Notes under the pieces: generated by a model
Databases searched by the model: none
What the model saw: only the letters and a program-made list of their open reading frames with translations
Told to the model about the DNA's origin: nothing
Part shown: piece by piece, positions 8,239-16,351 of the stretch
Position numbering within the stretch: position 1 is the stretch's first letter
How the letters are laid out: each line of letters begins with the position of its first letter
Source: Pseudomonadota bacterium
GTDB taxonomy: Bacteria; Pseudomonadota; Gammaproteobacteria; Burkholderiales; Burkholderiaceae_C
Assembly: GCA_029779845.1 (NCBI GenBank)
Contig: JAKOZT010000015.1
Coordinates: 1 to 64,000 of the forward strand
Direction of reading: 5' to 3'
DNA: 64,000 nucleotides
Made by a program: the position numbers and the translations under genes

Positions 8239-9360
8239 TCAGCCCTTCAGCCTCTCGCCCATCACTCCGCGGTACCACTCGTGGAAGTGCTGCATGCCGT
8301 CTTCCATCGGGCTCTGGTACGGGCCGACCTCGTCGTCGCCGCGCTCCAGCAGCGCGCGGCGGCCGGCGTCCATGCGCTCGCCGATCTCGTCGTCTTCCTT
8401 GCAGGTCTCCCAGTAGGCGGCCTGCTCGGCCTCGACGAACTCGCGCTCGAAGGCGGCGATCTCCTCGGGGTAGTAGAACTCCACCATGTTGAGCGTCTTC
8501 GCCGGGCCTTTCGGGAACAGCGTCGAGATCACCAGCACGTGCGGATACCACTCGACCATCGTGGTCGGGTAGTAGGTCAGCCAGATCGCGCCGTGGCGCG
8601 GCGCCTGGCCGTCGCGGTAGGCGAGCAGCGTCTTCTGCCACTGGCGGTAGGCCGGCGAGCCGGCCTTGGCGGCCAGCGCCTGGTTGGGCCCGACGGTCTG
8701 CACCGAGTGGTGCGCATCGAACTCCCAGCGCAGGTCCTCGCAGGTGACGAAGCCGCCCAGCCCGGGGTGGAAGGGGGCGACGTGGTAGTCCTCCAGGTAG
8801 ACCTCGATGAAGGTCTTCCAGTTGTAGTCGCACTCGTGCAGGTGCACGCTGTCGAACACGTAGCCCGAGAAGTCGAGGTCGGCCTTCGGGCCGAGGCGCG
8901 CCAGGTCGGCGTTGACGTCGCGCCCGCGCGCCTCGAACAGCAGCCCGTTCCAGTTCTGCACCGGGTAGTTGCGCAGATTCAGGCACGGGTCGTCGGCGAA
9001 GTGCGGCGCGCCCAGCAGCTTGCCGTGCGTGTCGTAGGTCCAGCGGTGCAGCGGGCAGACGATGTTGCTGCCGGTGTGGCCGCGTCCGCGCAGCATCACC
9101 GCCTGGCGGTGCCGGCAGACGTTGGACACCAGCTCGATGCCCTGGGCCGTGCGCACCAGCGCGCGGCCTTCGCCTTCCTGCGGCAGCGCGTGGAAGTCAC
9201 CCACCTCGGGCACGGCCAGCTCGTGCCCGAGGTAGCGCGGACCGGACTCGAAGATCAGCTCCAGCTCGTGCCGGTACAGATCGGCATCGAAATAGGTGGA
9301 GACGGACAGCTGCGAACGGCTGCGCCGCAGCGCTTCGATCGGGACGCTCAGGTCGGACAT
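8239..9360 (-). CDS. Rieske non-heme iron oxygenase, alpha subunit-like
   Basis: A 373-residue protein with an N-terminal Rieske [2Fe-2S] domain (NVCRHRQAVML then CPLHRWTYD, i.e. CxH...CxxH) and a C-terminal catalytic domain whose mononuclear iron motif reads EDYHVAPFH. It belongs to the aromatic-ring-hydroxylating dioxygenase alpha-subunit superfamily. No beta subunit, ferredoxin or reductase gene is adjacent, so it is either a one-subunit oxygenase fed by a general reductase or a housekeeping member. Its position divergent from xseB recurs in Burkholderiales. The substrate is not recognisable. Confidence 0.88.
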   Translation of the reverse strand: MSDLSVPIEALRRSRSQLSVSTYFDADLYRHELELIFESGPRYLGHELAVPEVGDFHALPQEGEGRALVRTAQGIELVSNVCRHRQAVMLRGRGHTGSNIVCPLHRWTYDTHGKLLGAPHFADDPCLNLRNYPVQNWNGLLFEARGRDVNADLARLGPKADLDFSGYVFDSVHLHECDYNWKTFIEVYLEDYHVAPFHPGLGGFVTCEDLRWEFDAHHSVQTVGPNQALAAKAGSPAYRQWQKTLLAYRDGQAPRHGAIWLTYYPTTMVEWYPHVLVISTLFPKGPAKTLNMVEFYYPEEIAAFEREFVEAEQAAYWETCKEDDEIGERMDAGRRALLERGDDEVGPYQSPMEDGMQHFHEWYRGVMGERLKG

Positions 9361-9503
9361 GATCCCCAGGATCTCCAAAAACCGATGTCGAACCGCCACC
9401 CCGCATGACCGGGCGTGGACCTCATTCGCCGCGGCTTGCGGCGGGGCCGCGGATTGTACCCAGGGGGTGTGGCGCCCGATGAAAGCCGCACCGCCGTGCT
9501 GAC

Positions 9504-9509
9504 TACAAT
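9504..9509 (+). promoter_or_regulatory. Probable -10 element of the xseB-ispA-dxs operon
   Basis: TACAAT stands out in very GC-rich sequence 20 nt before the xseB ATG, in the divergent region between the Rieske gene and xseB. No good -35 hexamer is visible at 17 nt upstream, so this is a weak or activator-dependent promoter call. Confidence 0.4.
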
Positions 9510-9529
9510 GAGCCCCCTCAGGATTGCGC

Positions 9530-9775
9530 ATGGCAAAAAGCTCGACATCTCCCGCCACCGCTGCCGCCGTGCCGGCCAGCTACGAAGACGCGCTGCGCGA
9601 GCTGGAGCGCCTGGTCGCCGGCATGGAAGGCGGCCAGCTGCCGCTCGACCAGATGCTCGACGGCTACCGCCGCGGCGCCGAGCTGCTGGCCTTCTGCCGC
9701 GCCAAGCTCGAAGCGGTGGAGGCGCAGGTCAAGGTCCTCGAAGACGGTCAGCTCAAGCCCTGGATCTCCGGATGA
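9530..9775 (+). CDS. xseB: Exodeoxyribonuclease VII small subunit
   Basis: The small helical subunit that binds XseA to form exodeoxyribonuclease VII, which degrades single-stranded DNA. The 81-residue protein has the family core [32 protein letters not shown]. Its ATG is preferred over a TTG 6 nt upstream. The stop overlaps the ispA start (ATGA), the typical xseB-ispA coupling; xseA is not in this window. Confidence 0.95.
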   Translation: MAKSSTSPATAAAVPASYEDALRELERLVAGMEGGQLPLDQMLDGYRRGAELLAFCRAKLEAVEAQVKVLEDGQLKPWISG

Positions 9776-10659
9776 AGCGCCAGCATTTCGACGCCTGGGC
9801 CGCAGGCGAGCTCGATGCGGTCGAGTCCGCGTTGTCGGCCTGGGTGCCGGCCGATGCGCCGGCCGGCCTCGGCGAGGCGATGCGCTACGGCGTGCTCGAC
9901 GGCGGCAAGCGCGTGCGCCCGCTGCTGGTGCTGGCCGCCGCGCAGGCGGTCGACGGCGAGCGCGAGGCGGCGCTGCGCGCGGCCTGCGCGGTGGAGCTGA
10001 TCCACGCCTACTCGCTGGTGCACGACGACATGCCCTGCATGGACGACGACGTGCTGCGCCGCGGCAAGCCCACCGTGCATGTGAAGTACGGCGAGGCGCA
10101 GGCGATGCTCGCCGGCGACGCCATGCAGGCGCTCGCCTTCGAGGTGCTGACGCCCGACGAAGGCGTGGCGCCGGCCCTGCAGGCGCGGCTGTGCTCGCTG
10201 CTGGCGCGCGCCGCCGGCCAGGCCGGCATGGCCGGCGGGCAGGCGATCGACCTGGCCAGCGTCGGCCGGCCGCTGGCCGAGCAGCAACTGCGCGACATGC
10301 ACCGCCGCAAGACCGGCGCGCTGCTGCGCGCCAGCGTGCTGATGGGCGCGGCCTGCGGGCCGGTGGGTGCGGCCGCGTGGGACGCGCTCGGCCACTACGG
10401 CGACGCCGTCGGCCTGGCGTTCCAGGTGGTCGACGACATCCTCGATGTGACCCAGGCCTCCGAGACGCTCGGCAAGACCGCCGGCAAGGACCTGGACAAC
10501 AACAAGCCGACCTACGTCAGCGTGCTGGGCCTGGAGCGCGCGCGCGCCCATGCCCAGGAGCTGCGGGCGCAGGCGCACGCGGCGCTCGCGCGCAGCGGCC
10601 TGGCCGACACCAGCGCGCTGGCGCTGCTGGCCGACAAGGTGGTCGAACGGGACAACTGA
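9772..10659 (+). CDS. ispA: Farnesyl diphosphate synthase (short-chain polyprenyl synthase)
   Basis: This enzyme condenses DMAPP/GPP with IPP to make geranyl and farnesyl diphosphate, precursors of quinones, carotenoids and undecaprenyl phosphate. The first Asp-rich motif is [11 protein letters not shown] (about residues 83-93) and the second is VVDDILD (about 220). The small residues before the first motif fit an FPP-length product. Its 295 residues are normal for the family. The gene is coupled to xseB (ATGA) and followed 2 nt later by dxs, so FPP synthesis and the entry step of the MEP pathway are in one operon. Confidence 0.95.
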   Translation: MKRQHFDAWAAGELDAVESALSAWVPADAPAGLGEAMRYGVLDGGKRVRPLLVLAAAQAVDGEREAALRAACAVELIHAYSLVHDDMPCMDDDVLRRGKPTVHVKYGEAQAMLAGDAMQALAFEVLTPDEGVAPALQARLCSLLARAAGQAGMAGGQAIDLASVGRPLAEQQLRDMHRRKTGALLRASVLMGAACGPVGAAAWDALGHYGDAVGLAFQVVDDILDVTQASETLGKTAGKDLDNNKPTYVSVLGLERARAHAQELRAQAHAALARSGLADTSALALLADKVVERDN

Positions 10660-10661
10660 CG

Positions 10662-12554
10662 ATGAAGTATTTGCTGCTGCCCGACATCAACAGCCCGGCC
10701 GACCTGCGCAAGCTCTCGCGCCTGGAGCTCAAGCAACTCGCCGAGGAGCTGCGCGACTACGTGCTGACCAGCGTCTCGAAGACCGGCGGCCACCTGTCGT
10801 CCAACCTGGGCACGGTGGAGCTGACGATCGCGCTGCACCACGTGTTCGACACGCCGAACGACCGGCTGGTGTGGGACGTCGGCCACCAGACCTATCCGCA
10901 CAAGGTGCTGACCGGCCGGCGCGACCGCATGGGCACGCTGCGCCAGCTCGGCGGGCTGTCGGGTTTCCCGCGCCGCGACGAGAGCGAGTACGACACCTTC
11001 GGCACCGCGCACTCGTCGACCTCGATCTCCGCCGCGCTGGGCATGGCCACCGCGGCGCAGGCCAAGGGCGAGCACCGCCGCGCGGTGGCGATCATCGGCG
11101 ACGGCGCGATGACCGCCGGCATGGCCTTCGAGGCGCTCAACAACGCCGGCATGCCGCACGTGGGCCACGTGCCGAATCTGCTGGTGGTGCTCAACGACAA
11201 CGACATGTCGATCAGCCCGCCGGTGGGCGCGCTGAACAAGTACCTGGCGCGGCTGATGAGCGGCAAGTTCTACGCCGCCGCGCGCGAGGGCGCGAAGAAC
11301 GTGCTGAAGAACGCGCCGCCTCTCTTCGAGCTGGCGCGCCGCTTCGAGGAGCACGCCAAGGGCATGGTGGTGCCGGGCACGATCTTCGAGGAGCTGGGCT
11401 TCAACTACGTCGGCCCGATCGACGGCCACGACCTCGACGCGCTGATCCCGACGCTGGAGAACCTGCGCGACAAGGCCGGCGCGCAGTTCCTGCACGTGGT
11501 CACCAAGAAGGGCTACGGCTACAAGCTCGCCGAGGCCGACCCGATCAAGTACCACGGCCCGACGCCCTTCGATCCGGCGCAGGGCATCCAGAAGCCGGCC
11601 GTGCCCGGCAAGACCACCTTCACGCAGGTGTTCGGCCAGTGGCTGTGCGACATGGCCGAGGCGGACAAGCGCCTGGTCGGCATCACCCCGGCGATGCGCG
11701 AGGGCTCGGGCATGGTGGAGTTCCACAAGCGCTTTCCCGAGCGCTACTTCGACGTCGGCATCGCCGAGCAGCACGCGGTGACCTTCGCCGCCGGCCTGGC
11801 CTGCGAAGGGCTCAAGCCGGTGGTGGCGATCTACTCGACCTTCCTGCAGCGCGCCTACGACCAGCTGATCCACGACGTGGCCCTGCAGAAGCTGCCGGTG
11901 GTGTTCGCGCTGGACCGCGCCGGCATCGTCGGCGCCGACGGCGCGACGCACGCGGGCGCCTACGACATCGCCTTCCTGCGCTGCATTCCGCACATGAGCG
12001 TGCTGACGCCGGCCGACGAGAACGAATGCCGCCAGGCGCTCTACACCGCCTTCCAGCAGGACCACCCGGTGGCGGTGCGCTACCCGCGCGGCAGCGGCGC
12101 CGGCGTGGCGGTGGAAGCGGCGATGACGGCGATCCCGTTCGGCAAGGGAGAGATCCGCCGGCGCGGCGCGCGCATCGCGATCCTCGCCTTCGGCACGCTG
12201 CTCTATCCGGCCCTGGAAGCGGCCGAGAAGCTCGACGCCACGGTGGCCAACATGCGCTTCGCCAAGCCGCTGGATGTCGCCTTGGCGACGGAGCTGGCGA
12301 AGAGCCACGACGCCCTCGTCACGGTGGAAGAGGGCTGCACGATGGGCGGCGCCGGCAGCGCGGTGCTGGAGGCGCTGGCCGCGGCGGGGCTGCAAACCCC
12401 GGTGCTGAACCTGGGCCTGCCCGACGAATTCATCGAGCATGGCGACCCGGCCAAGCTGCTGGCGATGTGCGGGCTGGACGCCGCCGGCATCGAGCAGGCC
12501 ATCCTCAAGCGCTTCGGCGCCAAGCCGGCGCTGGTGCGCGCGGTGAATCACTGA
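10662..12554 (+). CDS. dxs: 1-deoxy-D-xylulose-5-phosphate synthase
   Basis: This thiamine-diphosphate enzyme condenses pyruvate and glyceraldehyde-3-phosphate in the first step of the MEP isoprenoid pathway. The protein has 630 residues. The thiamine-binding motif [18 protein letters not shown]...NDNDMS begins near residue 146, and the catalytic Glu lies in [15 protein letters not shown] (about 363). The N-terminal motif [11 protein letters not shown] is also present. It starts 2 nt after ispA and is the last gene of the xseB-ispA-dxs operon. Confidence 0.97.
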   Translation: MKYLLLPDINSPADLRKLSRLELKQLAEELRDYVLTSVSKTGGHLSSNLGTVELTIALHHVFDTPNDRLVWDVGHQTYPHKVLTGRRDRMGTLRQLGGLSGFPRRDESEYDTFGTAHSSTSISAALGMATAAQAKGEHRRAVAIIGDGAMTAGMAFEALNNAGMPHVGHVPNLLVVLNDNDMSISPPVGALNKYLARLMSGKFYAAAREGAKNVLKNAPPLFELARRFEEHAKGMVVPGTIFEELGFNYVGPIDGHDLDALIPTLENLRDKAGAQFLHVVTKKGYGYKLAEADPIKYHGPTPFDPAQGIQKPAVPGKTTFTQVFGQWLCDMAEADKRLVGITPAMREGSGMVEFHKRFPERYFDVGIAEQHAVTFAAGLACEGLKPVVAIYSTFLQRAYDQLIHDVALQKLPVVFALDRAGIVGADGATHAGAYDIAFLRCIPHMSVLTPADENECRQALYTAFQQDHPVAVRYPRGSGAGVAVEAAMTAIPFGKGEIRRRGARIAILAFGTLLYPALEAAEKLDATVANMRFAKPLDVALATELAKSHDALVTVEEGCTMGGAGSAVLEALAAAGLQTPVLNLGLPDEFIEHGDPAKLLAMCGLDAAGIEQAILKRFGAKPALVRAVNH

Positions 12555-12620
12555 ACTTCGAACGCTGCGTTCATAACCTTCCCCGCCCGCTGAGGGGCGA
12601 TTGATGCGATCCTTGCGCCC

Positions 12621-13412
12621 ATGAGCAATCTGAAGGACGCCCTGCACATTCCCGACACGCAGAGCGAACGCGACGAGCGCCACCTGGCGATCCAGCGCGT
12701 CGGCGTGCGCGGCGTGCGCTATCCGATGCAGCTGAAGCTGGGCGGCGCCGAACTCGCCACCGTGGCCGACTGGGATCTCGACGTGGCGCTGCCGGCCGAG
12801 CAGAAGGGCACGCACATGTCGCGCTTCGTCGCATGGCTCGAATCGCTGGACCGCGCGCTCGACGCCGCCGAACTGCGCCGCCAGATGGGCGTGATGCTGG
12901 AGAAGCTGCACGCGGACGCCGGGCGCATCGAGGCGCGCTTCCCGTTCTTCCTGCGCAAGCGCGCGCCGGTGTCGGGCGTGGAGAGCCTGCTCGAATACCA
13001 GGGCCGCTGGATCGTCGAGGCGAAGCAGGGTGCGGTGGCGGTGTGGGCCGAGGCGGTGGTGCCGGTCAAGAGCCTGTGCCCGTGTTCGAAGGAGATCTCC
13101 GACTACGGCGCGCACAACCAGCGCTCGCACGTGACGGTGCGCGTCGAACTGCTCGGCGAGATTTCGTGGCAGGAGCTGGTGCGCTTCGCCGAGGATTCGG
13201 CATCGAGCGAGATCTGGCCGATGCTCAAGCGCGCCGACGAGAAGTGGGTCACCGAGCGTGCCTACGAGAACCCGAAGTTCGTCGAGGACCTGGTGCGCGA
13301 CGTGGCGCTGCGGCTCAATGCCGACCCGCGCGTGGGCCGCTACCTGGTCGACGTGGAGAACTTCGAGTCCATCCACGCGCACTCGGCCGTGGCGCTCATC
13401 GAGCGCAGTTAA
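12621..13412 (+). CDS. folE2: GTP cyclohydrolase FolE2 (type IB)
   Basis: This enzyme converts GTP to 7,8-dihydroneopterin triphosphate for folate and preQ0 synthesis. FolE2 can use several divalent metals and often covers for FolE1 under zinc limitation. The 263-residue protein carries the family motif SLCPCSKEISDYGAHNQRSH with the metal-ligand Cys near residue 153. There is no Shine-Dalgarno sequence before ATG 12621; a weak GATCCT lies 7 nt upstream. Its TAA overlaps the stop of the convergent Sua5/YciO gene. No Zur-like site is obvious in the 66-nt leader. Confidence 0.95.
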   Translation: MSNLKDALHIPDTQSERDERHLAIQRVGVRGVRYPMQLKLGGAELATVADWDLDVALPAEQKGTHMSRFVAWLESLDRALDAAELRRQMGVMLEKLHADAGRIEARFPFFLRKRAPVSGVESLLEYQGRWIVEAKQGAVAVWAEAVVPVKSLCPCSKEISDYGAHNQRSHVTVRVELLGEISWQELVRFAEDSASSEIWPMLKRADEKWVTERAYENPKFVEDLVRDVALRLNADPRVGRYLVDVENFESIHAHSAVALIERS

Positions 13413-14047
13413 TCCGTCTCGACCGCGAGGCCCAGCAGCGTCGGATCCCCCCGCCCGGCGCGCACCAGCGCCGGCGCATCCCCCGTCAGGTCGACCACCG
13501 TGGTCGGCTGCATCGGGCAGGCGCCGGCATCCACCACCGCCTGCAGCAGCTTCTGGAAGCGCTCGCGGATCTCGTGCGGCTCGTTCATCGGCTCGCTCTC
13601 GCCGGGCGCGATCAGCGTCGTCGCGATCAGCGGCTGGCCCATCTGCTCGAGCAGCGCCTGTGTCACCGCATGGTCGGGCACGCGCAGGCCGATGGTGCGG
13701 CGCGAGGGGTGCGAGAGCCGCCGCGGCACTTCCTTGGTCGCTTCGAGGATGAAGGTGAACGGCCCCGGCGTGCCGAGCTTGAGCAGCCGGTACTGGCGGT
13801 TGTCGACGCGCGCGTAGCTGGCCAGTTCGCTCAGGTCGCGGCACAAGAGCGTGAGGTGGTGCTTGTCATCGACGCCGCGGATGCGCCGCAGCGCCTCGGC
13901 GGCGGCCTTGTCGTCGAGATGGCAGACCAGCGCGTAGCTGGAGTCGGTGGGGATCGCGACCACCCCGCCGCCGTGCAGGATCTGCGCCGCCTGCTTGAGC
14001 AGGCGCGGCTGCGGGTTGTCGGGGTGGACTTCGAAGTACTGGGACAT
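13409..14047 (-). CDS. Sua5/YciO/YrdC-family protein (threonylcarbamoyladenylate synthase-like)
   Basis: A 212-residue protein with the YrdC fold: N-terminal GGVVAIPTDSSYALVCHL and RIRGVDDKHHLTLLCRDLSELASYA are the nucleotide and bicarbonate/threonine-binding segments, and GPFTFILEATKEVPRR follows. YciO-type members resemble TsaC/Sua5 of tRNA t6A synthesis, but many have weak or different activity, so the exact role is open. It is followed 9 nt upstream in transcription order by the PHP phosphoesterase gene and is probably co-transcribed with it. Confidence 0.88.
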   Translation of the reverse strand: MSQYFEVHPDNPQPRLLKQAAQILHGGGVVAIPTDSSYALVCHLDDKAAAEALRRIRGVDDKHHLTLLCRDLSELASYARVDNRQYRLLKLGTPGPFTFILEATKEVPRRLSHPSRRTIGLRVPDHAVTQALLEQMGQPLIATTLIAPGESEPMNEPHEIRERFQKLLQAVVDAGACPMQPTTVVDLTGDAPALVRAGRGDPTLLGLAVETD

Positions 14048-14056
14048 TCGTGCGTG

Positions 14057-14908
14057 TCAATGCGCCGGCTGGATGCGCCCGGCGAGCAGCTCCCACACCG
14101 GCGTCAGCCGGCCCGGCAGCTCGGGCAGCGCGCCCAGGTCGGTGTGGCTCTCGTCGGGGCTGTGGAAGTCGCTGCCGCGCGAGGCGGCCAGGCCGTATTC
14201 GAGCGCCGCCTCGGCGTAGCGCACCGCCTCGGCGGCGCTGTGGCTGCCGGTGACGACCTCGACGCCGCGCCCGCCGTGCGCGATGAACTCGGTGAACAGG
14301 GCGTGCTCCTCGTTCGCGGTGAAGCGGTAGCGCGCCGGGTGCGCGATCACCGCCAGCCCGCCGGCATCGCCGATCCAGCGCACCGCGTCGCGCAGGCTCG
14401 CCCAGCGGTGCGGCACGAAGCCGGGCTTGCCCTCGGTGAGGAAGCGCCGGAACACCTCGCTGGTGTCGGCGCACACGCCGGTCTCGACGAGATGGCGCGC
14501 GAAGTGCGTGCGCGAGATCAGCTCGGGGTTGCCCACGTACTTCAGCGCGCCCTCGAAGGCGCCGGGGATGCCGGCCTTGGCGAGGCTCTGCGCCATCTCC
14601 AGCGCGCGCTCGCGGCGCCCGCCGCGCGTCGCGGCCAGGCCTTGCGCCAGCGTGGCGTCGTCGGCATCGAAGCCGAGGCCGACGATGTGCACCGTCTGGT
14701 TGCAGAAGCTGACCGAGATCTCGACGCCGCTGAGCCAGGGCAGGCCGAGCGCCGCGGCCGCCTCGGCGGCGCCGCGCTGGCCGCCGACCTCGTCGTGATC
14801 GGTCAGCGCCCACAACTCGACGCCGCGCTCCTTGGCCCGCTGCGCCAGCGCTTGCGGCGTCAAGGTGCCGTCGGAGACGCAGGAGTGGCAGTGCAGGTCG
14901 GCGTTCAT
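14057..14908 (-). CDS. PHP-domain 3',5'-nucleoside bisphosphate phosphatase (YciV/RNase AM type)
   Basis: A 283-residue PHP phosphoesterase. Metal ligands are visible in NADLHCHSCVSDG, LTDHDE, HPARY and SRGSDFHSPDE, the usual PHP set. Family members (E. coli YciV/Rnm and the Chromobacterium enzyme) hydrolyse 3',5'-nucleoside bisphosphates and trim RNA 5' ends. The start at 14908 fits the family; an in-frame ATG at 14926 is an alternative that would place a TACAAT -10 only 10 nt upstream. It is likely in an operon with the Sua5/YciO gene. Confidence 0.88.
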   Translation of the reverse strand: MNADLHCHSCVSDGTLTPQALAQRAKERGVELWALTDHDEVGGQRGAAEAAAALGLPWLSGVEISVSFCNQTVHIVGLGFDADDATLAQGLAATRGGRRERALEMAQSLAKAGIPGAFEGALKYVGNPELISRTHFARHLVETGVCADTSEVFRRFLTEGKPGFVPHRWASLRDAVRWIGDAGGLAVIAHPARYRFTANEEHALFTEFIAHGGRGVEVVTGSHSAAEAVRYAEAALEYGLAASRGSDFHSPDESHTDLGALPELPGRLTPVWELLAGRIQPAH

Positions 14909-14911
14909 CCA

Positions 14912-14934
14912 GGGGCTCGGTGACATCGAGCCCC
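14912..14934 (-). promoter_or_regulatory. Hairpin immediately before the PHP phosphoesterase start
   Basis: GGGGCTCG and CGAGCCCC form a perfect 8-bp stem with a 7-nt loop, ending 3 nt before ATG 14908 on the minus strand. The alternative ATG (14926) lies in the loop. TACAAT (complement of 14937-14942) sits just upstream as a -10-like element. The stem could mask initiation at 14908 if the RNA starts nearby. Confidence 0.5.
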
Positions 14935-14952
14935 GGATTGTAGAGACGCGGC

Positions 14953-16251
14953 TCAGCGCGCGATGCGCACGATGCGCCCGCCGCTGCCGTCGGTCAGCAC
15001 GTAGAGCGCGCCGTCGGGGCCCTGGCGCACGTCGCGGATGCGCGTGGAGAGCAGGCTGAACGACAGCTTCTCGCGCGCCGCGACGGTGTCGCCGGCGAGC
15101 GTGAGCCGCCAGACGCCCGGGCCGAGCGGCCCGCCCATCGCGCCGATGAACAGGTTGCCCTGCCATTCGGACAGCAGCGCGCCGGTGTAGAAGGCCATGC
15201 CGCTGGGGGCGATCGAGGTCGGCACCCAGTAGGTCAGCGGCTCGATGAAGTTCGGCGCGTGCACGCCGCCGCCGATGCGGCAGCTGGTGTTGTCGCTGCC
15301 GGGGTAGCTGTCGCCGTAGTTGCAGCCGTAGCTGACGGTGGGCCAGCCGTAGTTCTGCCCGGCGCGCGAGATGTTGATCTCGTCGCCGCCTTGCGGGCCG
15401 TGCTCGCTGATCCACAGCTCGTTGGTCGTCGGGTGCAGCGCCGCGCCCTGCGGGTTGCGGTGGCCGTAGCTCCAGATGCCGGGCAGCGCGCTGCCGCCCA
15501 GGTTCGGGTTGCCGGCGGGGATGCTGCCGTCGCGGTTGATGCGCACCACCTTGCCGAGCGTCTGCGCCAGATCCTGCGCGGGCGTGAAGCGCTGGCGCTC
15601 GCCGAGCGTGACGAACAGCGTCTTGTCGGGCCGGAACACGAGGCGCGAGCCGTACTGTTCGCCGTTGCCGTAGTTGCTCTGGCGGAAGATCACCGCGAGG
15701 TTCTGCAGCGCGTTGCCCACCAGCTGCGCGCGCGCCACGGCCGTGCCGCTGCCGCCGCTGCCGGGTTCGGCATAGCTGAAGTAGACCCAGGGCGTGGTGG
15801 TGAAGTCGGGGTCGAGCGCGACGTCGAGCAGGCCGCCCTGGCCGCTGCTGACGACGGCCGGCACGCCCGTCACCGGCGTCTTGGTGGCGCCGTCGGCGCT
15901 GACGATCACCATGCCGCCGGCTTTCAGCGTGACGAGGATGCGCGCATCGGGCAGGAAGGCCATGCCCCAGCCGCTGTCGATGCCGGTGGCGAAGTTGCTC
16001 GCCGTGATCGCACCGGAGGGCGGTGGCGCGGGAGGAGGCGGAGGTGGTGGCGGAGGAGGTGGTGGTGGCGAAGAAGGGGGCGTGGGAGAGGGTGGCGTCG
16101 GTGCAGGTGGCGTCGGTGCCGGCGGCTCCGTACCGGTCGGCGGCGGAGCGGCGCTGCTGCTGCCGCCGCCGCAGGCGGCCGTGGTGCCGCCCACCAGCGC
16201 CAGCAGCCAGGCGAGCGTGGTGCGGCGGTCGGGATGCAGCGGCTCGTTCAT
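14953..16251 (-). CDS. PQQ-dependent sugar dehydrogenase family lipoprotein (YliI/Asd-like)
   Basis: A 432-residue predicted lipoprotein. The signal peptide (RRTTLAWLLALVGG) ends in the lipobox TAAC, giving a lipidated Cys27. Residues 36-78 form a Pro/Thr/Ser linker with a 13-proline run. The rest is a soluble quinoprotein glucose dehydrogenase-like beta propeller (GWGMAFLPD, GGLLDVALDPDF, YGHRNPQG, ELWISEHGPQGGDEIN, DVRQGPDGALYVLTD). Family members oxidise aldose sugars with PQQ in the periplasm; PQQ genes are not in the window. ATG 16251 is chosen because it places the signal peptide correctly. Confidence 0.88.
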   Translation of the reverse strand: MNEPLHPDRRTTLAWLLALVGGTTAACGGGSSSAAPPPTGTEPPAPTPPAPTPPSPTPPSSPPPPPPPPPPPPPAPPPSGAITASNFATGIDSGWGMAFLPDARILVTLKAGGMVIVSADGATKTPVTGVPAVVSSGQGGLLDVALDPDFTTTPWVYFSYAEPGSGGSGTAVARAQLVGNALQNLAVIFRQSNYGNGEQYGSRLVFRPDKTLFVTLGERQRFTPAQDLAQTLGKVVRINRDGSIPAGNPNLGGSALPGIWSYGHRNPQGAALHPTTNELWISEHGPQGGDEINISRAGQNYGWPTVSYGCNYGDSYPGSDNTSCRIGGGVHAPNFIEPLTYWVPTSIAPSGMAFYTGALLSEWQGNLFIGAMGGPLGPGVWRLTLAGDTVAAREKLSFSLLSTRIRDVRQGPDGALYVLTDGSGGRIVRIAR

Positions 16252-16351
16252 GGCGGTCGACTCCGGCGGCGGGGTGAATGCGCGCAGTATCGTCACGCAC
16301 GATGACCCTGTCGCTACCAGTTGAAACCGCTCCGATCGGCGGTCAGGCGCG

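Noticed and set aside
9361..9558. N-terminal extension of the Rieske protein up to 9558
   Set aside because: The extension would run into the divergent xseB promoter and has no family similarity; ATG 9360 gives the normal length.
12555..12620. Terminator-like stem (CCCC...GGGG near 12580-12598) between dxs and folE2
   Set aside because: The stem is only four pairs, with no T-run, too weak to call.
10512..13844. 1110-codon open frame on the minus strand opposite dxs and folE2
   Set aside because: It is an artefact of strong GC3 bias; the plus strand carries full-length dxs and folE2 with conserved motifs, and the antisense product has low-complexity His/Arg/Ala composition.
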